15,760 nt of DNA from positions 1 to 15,760 of the forward strand of contig JBEIRG010000045.1 of NCBI GenBank assembly GCA_040376155.1, written 5' to 3'. This DNA comes from CADCWF01 sp903864575. GTDB lineage: Bacteria; Chloroflexota; Chloroflexia; Thermomicrobiales; UBA6265. The position numbers were made by a program, and so were the translations under genes. The notes under the pieces were generated by a model. That model searched no databases. It had not been told where the DNA came from and saw only the letters and a program-made list of their open reading frames with translations. Shown here piece after piece: positions 8,901 through 15,289 of this stretch (position 1 is the stretch's first letter; every line of letters starts with the position of its first letter).

Positions 8901-8937
8901 GGCGGCGGACCTGCCGCCCGTGGGAGCGAGTCAATAG
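5911..8937 (+). CDS. Agl23-related membrane protein fused to a six-repeat NHL beta-propeller
   Basis: This 1008-residue protein starts at ATG 5911, which has GGAG five bases upstream; GTG 5905 would overlap that site. A charged soluble head (1-85) is followed by a multi-span membrane part. It resembles the preceding protein region by region: LRLGDLDRWALSAREGAAAF matches RFWDLGSRALHHDE, LSFFLFGVTDATFRMPSAIFG matches LVYFLFGASDASSRFWPALCG, and PWRWYLRDFPF (about 590) matches PLQWYLRDFTN. The acidic pair Asp-Glu of the first loop is Arg117-Glu118 here, so catalysis may be lost or changed. Residues about 713-1002 hold six NHL-type repeats, such as QPVGIAVGPDGTTYVMDSGN and EPVGIAIGPDRDLYVADSGN, enough for a closed six-bladed propeller. 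That domain probably sits outside the membrane and binds sugar or protein. It follows the Agl23-like gene closely, so the two are likely one operon. Family precedents exist in Chloroflexota, as far as I recall. Confidence 0.88.
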   Translation: MSAPREKQPRKQSAGTAAPSAAPAHSGEAEAMPDTVDAVEIAIAEMADDGNAAIIDLEAERIDAPIGRVTAVPRPSSLDRAFEIRGASWLAIGWAVAIVAAIALRLGDLDRWALSAREGAAAFDAWRMYTGNPGAAGDLLPAATPTPLLLQALSFFLFGVTDATFRMPSAIFGLAVLPLAWSLRRSIGDAAACCMALLAACSPILVQSSRTGDGQTIAAVSLLAVATAIIHLGREDLTASGARWWAVIAGIAGAAAIGCGAGGVFSLLMLVIALAIAGARAGAVHRGLRGLSSQDTLIPALAALIATSILLFSRIFTAPTALAGIPQALGDTAALISQPGPSRLGIMALLMLLLYEPVSALLAGYDLWSAGEEGEDRSPVTLFALWLGAGVIGWGLAAGAGPEHMVHLALPLVLMGGAGMARLLGLIDWRDVRAGRGVTLLLAILAASAAAFAVIVLLGRNPGDPDRLAVAAPAIGVAMLVLVPLLYLISRLAGAERAAGTGRQTGRLALVALALMLGAFGLSSATHLIYERAGTGKEPIAQFVSTGAVRPTVDRLGRLARDAGVTDGSVRDVEGGHSLKIAIDERAAQPWRWYLRDFPFAEPVAAGDTITGADAIISPPTEPLPDGYADESVPAITGVPDIYLKPDLPDLVTRIVLPEWWLADARYLHFREGITVPPPTITRLALNRSLTGKVETAAGPYGLDDRPGPGPGDGQLSQPVGIAVGPDGTTYVMDSGNSRVERYSADGQFVGTWDSANGISLLRTDSGFGPTGIATAPDGTVYLADTWNHRVLAVNPLGQVTLTIGGNTADTTDDPAKVSDVPGQFFGPRAIAATKKAVFVADTGNERIQVFSPDGTFQRAFGGYGAEEGRLIEPVGIAIGPDRDLYVADSGNQRISVFSTDGEFLRSFIIDAWPAPDPTGLRPFFQPYLTFDQSGHLIVSSSDSNSIEIYDPATGTLLASLTGSGADSFSDPFGVAVALNGDVLAADSGANAVIRVPAADLPPVGASQ

Positions 8938-8973
8938 TCGGCCCTCCCGGCATGCGTTGACGCCAGCGCGAGC

Positions 8974-8997
8974 GGGACCGGGACCGGGACCGGGACC
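8974..8997 (+). repeat. Four tandem GGGACC units, G-quadruplex motif between convergent genes
   Basis: GGGACC is repeated four times without error in the 63-bp gap between the NHL-fused gene (stop 8937) and the convergent GT92-like gene (stop 9001-9003). The spacing G3-ACC-G3-ACC-G3-ACC-G3 fits the standard G-quadruplex rule with three-base loops, on the plus strand. It could stall or end plus-strand transcription where no ordinary terminator is visible. Confidence 0.85.
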
Positions 8998-9000
8998 GAA

Positions 9001-10947
9001 TCAGCGCGGATCGAAGGCGTGCGCCATCAGATCGGCCCGGGCCGCCGCGGAGTCGAACGCCGCGGAGCGGGTCAGCAGCACGGTCCGGTCGGCGGAACCG
9101 ATCTCCGTCGCGTGGGCGAGCACGGCGTGGTACCACGGCCGGTCCCAGAAGTCGTGAATCAGGACGACCAGCCCGTCCGGCCCGGTCAGCAGGGCGTTCA
9201 GCGCGCATGCCACCCGGAAGCGGCCATCGACGATGACGAGATCGACGCTCACCGGGTCCCCCGCGCTCCACGGCGCGCGCCAGTATTCGGGCCAGCGATC
9301 CCGGTGGTCGTCGTTGGCAGGATATCCGAAGTCCTTCACCGGTCCGATGCGGACCGGGAAGATGGACAGGCGCCCGTCCGCGATCGCCCGGGCGACATGG
9401 GGGTCCTTCTTCACGATGTTCACCCACGCCGGGGCGTTTTCGACCGTCAGCACCCGAGCGATCCCCATGGCGGCAAGCCGACGGGTGCTGTCGCCTACGC
9501 CATACTCGATCGCGGTCTCGGCCGAGCGGGCGGCGATGTCAAAGAGCCGGGTCTCGGCGGGCGTCATCTGGGCGATCGACGGAAGCCCGGCGGCGGGAAG
9601 CGCGCGGCGGGCGAGCGCGCCCAGTTCCTCCGGGGCGCACGCCCCGGGATCGCGCTCGGCTGCAGCCGTTGCCGCCCTGAGCGCAGCCTGGCCATCGCCA
9701 GCCCGCAGGCGCTCACTGCCCCATCGGACGAGTGCCTGCGGGTCCTCGATCGACAGTGCATCCCACGCGCCAATGTCGCGAGGATCGGCCCACAGCTGGC
9801 GATCCAGCGCCGCCCGCACCTCGGGCTGCCCGACGGCGACGGCGGGGAGGGCTGGCCAGCGGCGCGCCTCGTTGTTCCAACCGGTGGATATGGCGACGAA
9901 GTTGTATACCGTCGCCATTTCGACCGGGCAGACGACCTCGGGCGCGTTGGTGACCTTGTGCAACCCCGGCATCGCCCCATCCGGCAACGCTCCCGGCCAG
10001 GCGATCCACTTTCCGGCCCGCCAGTCTTTCACGCGGCCAATCAGCGCCGAGTCGCGGTGACGGGGGAGCCGACCAGCCTCGGTGAGCGGGGACATGACAT
10101 TCATCCCGCGCATTGACAGCACCGACGCGGCCGGATCGGCCAGCAGCGCGGCAAACGCCTCCCGGTCGGGGGCAACGAGCAACTCGTCGATGTCGAGGTG
10201 CATCACCAGTTCGGCCTGCGGAGCCATCCGCCAGACCCCATGGGCGGGAATCGCATACTGGAGATAATTGTCCGCGTTCGACCGCGACTGGGTGCGGGAG
10301 CCGATCGGGCCGAACGGCGCGGGCATGTCGACCACGGCCACACGCCGGACGCCGGGCGTCTGCCGCAGCACCTGTTCGACCTCGCCGGGGGTGTAGCGGT
10401 CCGACCCGTTGTCGTAGAGAACGACCGCGTCGAAGCCATGCTCGCAGGCGTGAAACTGGGCCCAGTCCCGGATCCAGAGCAACTCCATGTTGCGGTTCTT
10501 GGCGATGAGCACGCGCGACCCCGCGAAGAACGGACCCAGGCTCGGTTGCACCGGGATCACCGTCGTCCGGCCTCGCGCCTCCATCCGCAGGGCGACACAG
10601 CTCTCCGGCCTGGGCGGCGTGACGATGGCGACCGCGTACACGTTGCTGATTTCCACGCCCGGTCGCCGCAACTCGACCCGGCACGGCTCCCCCTCCGGCC
10701 AGGTGCTGAACTGGACGTCGTCCGTGAAGGGCGGTCCGATGGCAATGACGCGCCGCCCATCAGCCGACCGGAACACATCGTAAAACCGGGTGTAGTAATC
10801 AAACCGCTGGACGTAATCCAGCGACTGTTCCTCGGACGTCACCCGGGATCGGCGCAACGGACCGGAAACGACGTCCTCGACGACCGACGAGAGTAGCACC
10901 GAAACGGCCTTCGCCTCTGGCTCGCCCGAATGGTTCGACCCTGCCAC
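9001..10947 (-). CDS. GT92-like glycosyltransferase fused to a C-terminal methyltransferase-like Rossmann domain
   Basis: This 648-residue soluble protein starts at GTG 10947, chosen because AAAGGAG lies 9 bases upstream; the ORF to 11076 would run into the divergent gene's start. An N-terminal all-beta-looking region (1-140) leads to a GT-A fold of the GT92/'glycosyltransferase 2-like' type. RNRNMELLWIRDWAQFH at about 151 and VVLYDNGSDRY at about 177-185 are followed by the metal-site motif MHLDIDELLV (DxD-type, about 252-255). A linker rich in Ala follows. The C-terminal domain (about 460-640) reads EYGVGDSTRRLAAMG, VLTVENAPAW, DLVIVDGRFRVACALNALL and LIHDFWDRPWY, like a class I methyltransferase-type Rossmann unit with a weak glycine loop. 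It probably adds a sugar to a surface glycan and may modify it further; donor and acceptor are unknown. It has no membrane span. It converges with the NHL-fused gene, and its translation start lies in an RNA hairpin. Confidence 0.85.
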   Translation of the reverse strand: MAGSNHSGEPEAKAVSVLLSSVVEDVVSGPLRRSRVTSEEQSLDYVQRFDYYTRFYDVFRSADGRRVIAIGPPFTDDVQFSTWPEGEPCRVELRRPGVEISNVYAVAIVTPPRPESCVALRMEARGRTTVIPVQPSLGPFFAGSRVLIAKNRNMELLWIRDWAQFHACEHGFDAVVLYDNGSDRYTPGEVEQVLRQTPGVRRVAVVDMPAPFGPIGSRTQSRSNADNYLQYAIPAHGVWRMAPQAELVMHLDIDELLVAPDREAFAALLADPAASVLSMRGMNVMSPLTEAGRLPRHRDSALIGRVKDWRAGKWIAWPGALPDGAMPGLHKVTNAPEVVCPVEMATVYNFVAISTGWNNEARRWPALPAVAVGQPEVRAALDRQLWADPRDIGAWDALSIEDPQALVRWGSERLRAGDGQAALRAATAAAERDPGACAPEELGALARRALPAAGLPSIAQMTPAETRLFDIAARSAETAIEYGVGDSTRRLAAMGIARVLTVENAPAWVNIVKKDPHVARAIADGRLSIFPVRIGPVKDFGYPANDDHRDRWPEYWRAPWSAGDPVSVDLVIVDGRFRVACALNALLTGPDGLVVLIHDFWDRPWYHAVLAHATEIGSADRTVLLTRSAAFDSAAARADLMAHAFDPR

Positions 10948-10987
10948 TGCCCGGTACTCCTTTGGCGCAGCGCGCCTGACCGGGCAG
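10947..10987 (-). promoter_or_regulatory. RNA hairpin holding the ribosome binding site of the GT92-like gene
   Basis: CTGCCCGGT (10947-10955) and ACCGGGCAG (10979-10987) are perfect inverted copies. In the minus-strand transcript they enclose AAAGGAG (10957-10963) in the loop, and the stem ends on the first base of the GTG start codon. Inside the loop a smaller hairpin forms (10964-10968 with 10972-10976). Opening or closing this structure could set translation. It also contributes to the divergent promoter region, so a DNA operator is the alternative. Confidence 0.5.
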
Positions 10988-11074
10988 GGTGTAACCACGC
11001 CCGTTTCGCTTCGCTCCCATACTATCCTGACATCATGCGGAGGAACGCGCCGCAGACGACAGGAGAACGCTTTC

Positions 11075-12442
11075 ATGACCGGACGTCAGCTGACCGCCAC
11101 CCAGAGGCTCGCCATCGTCGAGCGGTATTCGCACAGCACGCTTCATCCATCCGCCGCGAAGTGGTCGGAGGTTTTCGCCGCGATGGACGCCGGCGACGGG
11201 CCGATCCACGTCATCGAGGCAAGCAAGGTCCGTCCCGGCCGAACCGCCGAGTACATTGACGGCCTGCTCGCGCGGAACATCGCGGCTGCCCGTCATGGCG
11301 GCACGGCGCTGGCGCTCAACGAGATCCTGCAACCGGGAACGGGCGACATGCTGCCCTGGATGTCCTACGCGGGGGGCGTGCTCTCCGTTGTCGCCTATCC
11401 CTCCCGCGCGGCATGGCTGGCGACGCTCATGGACGCGGACGCGCTGGCGGCAAACCAGCGCCGGGAGTCCCTCGTCGAGGAGGTGGTCCTCCTGGTCGCG
11501 GGCGAAGACACCATCCCGGCCAAGGCGCGGGCCCTGCTCGGCAAGCCGAAGCCGCCCACCGCGTTCAAGACGCCGCGCATCGATGGCAAGAGCCCCACGC
11601 AGATCGTCGATGACCTGCTGGCCGTCTATCCGGACGGCGGCGCGGACCCCTCGCGCGCCCAGCTCGAACGGATGATGACCGACTCGCGCTTCCGCACCGA
11701 TCCGGTCTTCTACCTCAACCTGTACGACTTCGGCGACGGGTCCTCCGCAGCGGGCGGCGAGAGCGAGCACCGGGCCTACAACCTCTCCGCGTTCAATACC
11801 GCGCGGGGGAACGGTGGGATGCCGATGTTCCGGGCGCCCATCGTCCACACCCTCATCAGCTCCGTCCCGTGGGATCTGGCGGTGCTGGTCCGCTGGCCGA
11901 GCATGGCGGTCTTCACCGATTTGCGGCTGAATCCGGAGTACCTCAAGGCGCAGGAGCACCGCGCCGCCGCGGCGGTGTTCTACGGGAACTTCATGACCTT
12001 CCCGGTCGCGGTCGACGCGAAAGGCGCCGCCGCCGGGCCGGATGGGGCGGCGACCTCTCCCGCCGCGCGGGCGATTCTCGGGGCGATCGGCCTCGCAACG
12101 ATCGCGCGCGGGATCTTCCACTGGCTCTCCCCGGACAGCGGCGCGGGCAGCGTCGCCGGGATGGACCTCTCGGGGGAGAACCGGGCCGACCCGATCTACC
12201 TGCTGGGCATCACCGGCATCGCGCAGTTGGGCGCGGGCATCATCGACCTCGCGGCGGCGACGAAACTGCCGCAGGCGGTCCCGCTCGCGCTCGGCGTGGA
12301 GGCGCTGAAGAACGGACTGGTGCTGGCGACCGAATCGACCTTCAAGAAACCGGTGAAGCCGGTTCCCGGTCGCTTCGCGCACATGGCGGTCGGGGCGCTC
12401 GCGGTGATCGGGCTGGCGCTCGCACTCCGGCGGAAGCGGTAG
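11075..12442 (+). CDS. Two DUF1330-like alpha/beta-barrel domains with a C-terminal membrane tail, function unknown
   Basis: This 455-residue protein starts at ATG 11075 behind AGGAGA. Residues about 42-142 and 207-311 look like two copies of a ferredoxin-like dimeric barrel domain of the DUF1330/NIPSNAP type. Each opens with a strand pattern (IHVIEASKVRPGRTAEY; VFYLNLYDFG) and closes with a 'strand - P/S - helix - R' unit (VVAYPSRAAWLATLMDADAL; LVRWPSMAVFTDLRLNPEYL). Two such domains in one chain could pair inside the molecule. After residue 328 come about four hydrophobic segments (331-349, 375-392, 400-420, 436-451) ending in RRKR, so the barrels would sit on the membrane. I cannot name a reaction. 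It is divergent from the GT92-like gene; a weak -10-like TACTAT (11020-11025) precedes it. Bases after the stop could encode a further hydrophobic segment in another frame (see finding). Confidence 0.75.
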   Translation: MTGRQLTATQRLAIVERYSHSTLHPSAAKWSEVFAAMDAGDGPIHVIEASKVRPGRTAEYIDGLLARNIAAARHGGTALALNEILQPGTGDMLPWMSYAGGVLSVVAYPSRAAWLATLMDADALAANQRRESLVEEVVLLVAGEDTIPAKARALLGKPKPPTAFKTPRIDGKSPTQIVDDLLAVYPDGGADPSRAQLERMMTDSRFRTDPVFYLNLYDFGDGSSAAGGESEHRAYNLSAFNTARGNGGMPMFRAPIVHTLISSVPWDLAVLVRWPSMAVFTDLRLNPEYLKAQEHRAAAAVFYGNFMTFPVAVDAKGAAAGPDGAATSPAARAILGAIGLATIARGIFHWLSPDSGAGSVAGMDLSGENRADPIYLLGITGIAQLGAGIIDLAAATKLPQAVPLALGVEALKNGLVLATESTFKKPVKPVPGRFAHMAVGALAVIGLALALRRKR

Positions 12443-12688
12443 GGACGGCGCCAGCAGCCGCGCTCGCGATCACCGCCATCGGGCTCGTCGCCGCGCTGAT
12501 CCGCATGGCCAGCCTGCCCTCGATGTGAGACCCGGCACGCCTGCGGCTGCTGGAACGATCCCGCCGCCGCGGCGTATACCCTCTCGACACCGTGCCGCCG
12601 CGAGCCGACAATATCGGCGCGGCGCGGGGGAGCATGGAACGCGCTGTGGGTCGCATTGCGCTCGTTGCATCATCACGAGGAGAGACCG
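12443..12688 (+). other. Gap of 246 bases with a hydrophobic out-of-frame tail and a possible promoter
   Basis: Bases 12443-12528 read, in a frame shifted from the preceding gene, as a hydrophobic tail (AAALAITAIGLVAALIRMA) up to TGA 12526-12528, but with no usable start codon. Further on, TATACC (12575-12580) with TGGAAC 18 bases upstream is a weak promoter candidate for the secreted protein gene. No RNA gene was seen. Confidence 0.3.
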
Positions 12689-13495
12689 ATGTTCAGGAAG
12701 TCCTTCGTCCGTCCCGCCGCGCTCGCCATCGCCGGCGCGCTGATGATCGCCGGTTTGCCGGCGCTCGCTGCCACGCCGACCATCGGCAGCACGCAGTCCA
12801 GCTTCGACAGCACGCTCGGCGCGCCCGACCTGGACCTCTCGAATCTCCCGGACGTGGCCGGCTATGACGTACCCTACTACGGCGGCTACAACGTCTACTA
12901 CTACAACGGGAAGGCCGTGGAGGTGACGCTCATCTCCGACCGCGACCCGGAGTTGACCCTGACCGAATCCGACCCCAAGGACTGGGCCGTGAGCACCGCC
13001 GAATCCAAGGCGAAGGCGCTCATGCCCTCCGATGTCACCTGCGGCACGAAGCAGAACGCGGGCGACCGCATCTACAAGGTCTGCAACAGCAAGAATCTGG
13101 CGAAGGCCGTTCCGCAGTCCGCGATGGACGCGCTCGGCATCTACGGCAATCCCGGCGACATGACGGCGTCGTTCTATCTGAACTACTCCGACAAGGTTCC
13201 GGCGATCGACGTCATCATCGGCTCCCCGGCTGACTACGTGCCCGGCAGCACCACCAGCACGAGCAGCAGCGCCGCCAAGACCCCGACGCCGAAGGCGACC
13301 GCGAAGGCCTCGTCCTCGTCGTCCTCGTCGTCCTCGGGATCGAAGCTCGGCAACCGCCTGAGCTGCCGCTACTTCACCACCCAGCCCGAGGCGCAGGCCT
13401 ACTTCGACTACAACGGCGGCAACAGCAACCCGATGGTCTCCATGCTCGACGGCGACAAGGACGGCCTCGCTTGCGAGTATCTCCCGGCGCAATAG
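12689..13495 (+). CDS. Secreted protein with Excalibur calcium-binding domain
   Basis: This 268-residue protein starts at ATG 12689 behind GAGGAG. Residues 1-28 form a clear signal peptide (FRKSFVRP, a hydrophobic core, then LPALAA). The central part (30-185) is Tyr-, Asp- and Gly-rich with Cys118 and Cys132, which could form a disulfide; I do not recognise it. A Thr/Ser/Pro/Ala linker (186-220) contains nine consecutive Ser. The C-terminus (222-265) is an Excalibur-type domain: CRYFTTQPEAQAYFD, then LDGDKDGLACEYLP, where Asp254, Asp256, Asp258 and Glu263 match the calcium-binding loop and Cys226 and Cys262 the conserved pair. Excalibur domains occur on exported proteins and some nucleases; no nuclease domain is visible here. 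It follows the DUF1330-like gene after 246 bases and is followed by a perfect 12-bp inverted repeat, so it is probably transcribed alone. Confidence 0.88.
   Translation: MFRKSFVRPAALAIAGALMIAGLPALAATPTIGSTQSSFDSTLGAPDLDLSNLPDVAGYDVPYYGGYNVYYYNGKAVEVTLISDRDPELTLTESDPKDWAVSTAESKAKALMPSDVTCGTKQNAGDRIYKVCNSKNLAKAVPQSAMDALGIYGNPGDMTASFYLNYSDKVPAIDVIIGSPADYVPGSTTSTSSSAAKTPTPKATAKASSSSSSSSSGSKLGNRLSCRYFTTQPEAQAYFDYNGGNSNPMVSMLDGDKDGLACEYLPAQ
13310..13336 (+). repeat. Three tandem 9-base units TCGTCCTCG encoding poly-Ser
   Basis: The unit TCGTCCTCG is repeated three times exactly and codes for the nine serines of the linker before the Excalibur domain. Being a multiple of three, it can change length by slippage without breaking the frame. 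Confidence 0.85.
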
Positions 13496-13504
13496 CCTGA
13501 CGGC

Positions 13505-13551
13505 GGGGTGTGGGGTATCGGCCGATTCACGCACCGATCACCCCACACCCC
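13505..13551 (+). terminator. Perfect 12-bp inverted repeat forming a long hairpin
   Basis: GGGGTGTGGGGT (13505-13516) and ACCCCACACCCC (13540-13551) pair perfectly. The stem continues with ATCGG/CCGAT after a one-base bulge, leaving a 12-base loop. It starts 10 bases after the stop of the Excalibur gene and ends 24 bases before the VOC gene, so it can end the first transcript or shape the leader of the second. No T-run follows. An upstream in-frame ATG at 13510 would lie inside this stem, which supports the later VOC start. Confidence 0.6.
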
Positions 13552-13575
13552 ACACCTCATACCCGCGGAGTTCCC

Positions 13576-13980
13576 ATGACCACCCCGATCGGCCACCTGC
13601 AGTACAACATCCGGGCGGAGAACGAGAGGTTCTACCACGATCTCATGGTCCATCTCGGGTGGGAAATCCTTTACGAAGAAGGCGGAATGCTCGGCTGCGG
13701 CGCGGGGAACGGGCAGAGCCTGTGGTTCTCCCCGGCCACCAGCGACGCCGCGGCCAATCACGACGCGCCGGGGCTGAATCACCTCGCGTTCGCCGCCGCG
13801 TCCGTACGGGATGTCGACGAACTGGCGGGCTGGCTGGCACGTGCCGGCGTCGCTCCCCTCTACGACACGCCGCGCCACCGCCCGGAATTCGCCAGCAGCG
13901 ACGGGGACACCTACTACCAGGTCATGTTCCAGTCGCCGGATGGCATCCTGTTCGAGATGGTCTATATCGGCCCCGCGTAA
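13576..13980 (+). CDS. VOC superfamily (glyoxalase/dioxygenase fold) protein
   Basis: This 134-residue cytoplasmic protein of the vicinal oxygen chelate fold starts at ATG 13576 with GGAG a few bases upstream. One full module is present, with the two beta-alpha-beta-beta-beta halves. The metal-site residues of the family can be placed as His7 (IGHLQYNI), His69 (GLNHLAFAAASVRDV) and Glu127 (GILFEMVY). The helix NERFYHDLMVHLGWEIL is the usual first helix. Members are glyoxalases, ring-cleaving dioxygenases, antibiotic-binding proteins or thiol transferases; the reaction cannot be chosen from sequence. The P450 gene starts 24 bases later on the same strand, so the two are likely one transcript. 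A long hairpin lies just upstream. Confidence 0.9.
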   Translation: MTTPIGHLQYNIRAENERFYHDLMVHLGWEILYEEGGMLGCGAGNGQSLWFSPATSDAAANHDAPGLNHLAFAAASVRDVDELAGWLARAGVAPLYDTPRHRPEFASSDGDTYYQVMFQSPDGILFEMVYIGPA

Positions 13981-14004
13981 CCGCGGGACCGGAAGGGCGG
14001 CGCG

Positions 14005-15270
14005 ATGACTACGACCTCGGCGACCGTCGCGCCGGCATCCCGGCCCGATCTCGACGCGCTCCTCCGCTCCGACGCCTTCGTCGCCGATCCCTACCCCATC
14101 TACGCGCGCTTCCGCGAGTCCGCCCCCGTGCATTTCTCGGAGGCGAACGGTGGCTGGATGCTCTTCCGCCATGATGACGTCCACGCCACCCTCCGCGACC
14201 ACGCGCGCTTCTCATCCCGCGGGCGCTTTTCCGCAGCCCTGCAACGTATCGACCCCGGCGTGCGCTCCCGGATCGGCCCGCTGACGGACCATTTCACCGT
14301 CGGCCTGCTGGCGAACGACCCACCCGACCACACCCGCCTGCGACTGCTCGTGAACCGCGCCTTCACCCCCCGCGTGGTCGAGCAGATGCGCCCCCGGATC
14401 CACGCCATCGTGGACGGCCTTCTCGACGAGGCTCTCGCAGGGGAGACGTTCGACCTCATCGGGGACTTCGCCTACCCCTTGCCAGCGACCGTCATCGCGG
14501 AACTCTTCGGCGCGCCGGTCTCCGAGCGGGACCGCTTCAAGCGCTGGTCGAACCACATTCTCGGCTTCCAGGGCACGGGCAACCCCTCGGCGGAATCCGT
14601 CCTCCGGGCGCAGGATTCGCTGCTGGAGATGCGCGCCTTCCTGCAGGAACTGGCCGATCACCGCCGCGCCCATCCTGGCGATGACCTGCTGGGCCTGCTG
14701 GTTGCGGCTGAAGCCGAGGGCGACCGCCTCACCGACCAGGAACTGCTGACCGTCTGCGTGACCCTGCTCACCGCTGGCCACGAAACGACCACGAATCTCA
14801 TCGGCAACGGCATGTGGTTGCTGCTCACCCACCCCGGTCAGCGTGCCCGCCTCGTCGCCGATCCCGGGCTGATGCCGTCGGCGGTCGAGGAGATGCTCCG
14901 CCTCGAAAGTCCCCTGCAGCGCAACCCCCGCCGCGCCGCGGTGGACATGGAACTGGGCGGCCAGCACCTCCGCGCGGGCGATTACGTGATGCAGGTGCTC
15001 GGCTCGGCCAACCACGACCCGGATGCCTTCCCGGACCCGGAGCGCTTCGACATCGGTCGCACGCCGAATCGCCACATGGCCTTCGGCGGCGGCATTCACT
15101 TCTGCCTCGGCGCGCCGCTGGCCCGCCTCGAGGCTCCGATCGCCATCGGGGAGCTGCTGCGCCGCGCGCCCGGTCTCGCGCTCGCGGAACCCGACGCACC
15201 CCCGCGCTGGATTCCCAGCGGCCTGCTCCGGGGGATGGAATCGCTTCCGGTGTCGCCAGCGGCAGGGTGA
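14005..15270 (+). CDS. Cytochrome P450, bacterial soluble type
   Basis: This 421-residue heme monooxygenase starts at ATG 14005, preceded by a GGAAGG-like site. All core marks are intact: the oxygen-binding I-helix AGHETTT (257-263), the K-helix Glu296-x-x-Arg299 in VEEMLRLESPLQRNPR, and the heme loop FGGGIHFCLGAPLAR with the iron ligand Cys367. The N-terminus has DPYPIYARFRESAPV and NDPPDHTRLRLLVNRAF, typical of class I bacterial enzymes (CYP107-like type). No membrane anchor is present. It would hydroxylate a small organic molecule with electrons from a ferredoxin or flavodoxin. No redox partner gene is adjacent, although a flavin reductase-like gene lies at the far left end. It is probably co-transcribed with the VOC gene and convergent with the regulator gene only 19 bases away. 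Confidence 0.97.
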   Translation: MTTTSATVAPASRPDLDALLRSDAFVADPYPIYARFRESAPVHFSEANGGWMLFRHDDVHATLRDHARFSSRGRFSAALQRIDPGVRSRIGPLTDHFTVGLLANDPPDHTRLRLLVNRAFTPRVVEQMRPRIHAIVDGLLDEALAGETFDLIGDFAYPLPATVIAELFGAPVSERDRFKRWSNHILGFQGTGNPSAESVLRAQDSLLEMRAFLQELADHRRAHPGDDLLGLLVAAEAEGDRLTDQELLTVCVTLLTAGHETTTNLIGNGMWLLLTHPGQRARLVADPGLMPSAVEEMLRLESPLQRNPRRAAVDMELGGQHLRAGDYVMQVLGSANHDPDAFPDPERFDIGRTPNRHMAFGGGIHFCLGAPLARLEAPIAIGELLRRAPGLALAEPDAPPRWIPSGLLRGMESLPVSPAAG

Positions 15271-15274
15271 CGCC

Positions 15275-15289
15275 GGGCGGGATCCGCCC
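15275..15289. terminator. Short hairpin shared by two convergent genes
   Basis: GGGCGG and CCGCCC pair around GAT, filling nearly the whole 19-base gap between the P450 stop and the regulator stop. A two-way terminator role is suggested by place; the stem is short and lacks a T-run. Confidence 0.4.

Noticed and set aside
8974..8997. CRISPR-like repeat array
   Set aside because: Units are only 6 bases and directly adjacent with no spacers.
13510..13575. Upstream ATG for the VOC gene
   Set aside because: It falls inside the long hairpin and adds a Pro/His-rich head without homology. ATG 13576 has a better ribosome binding site.
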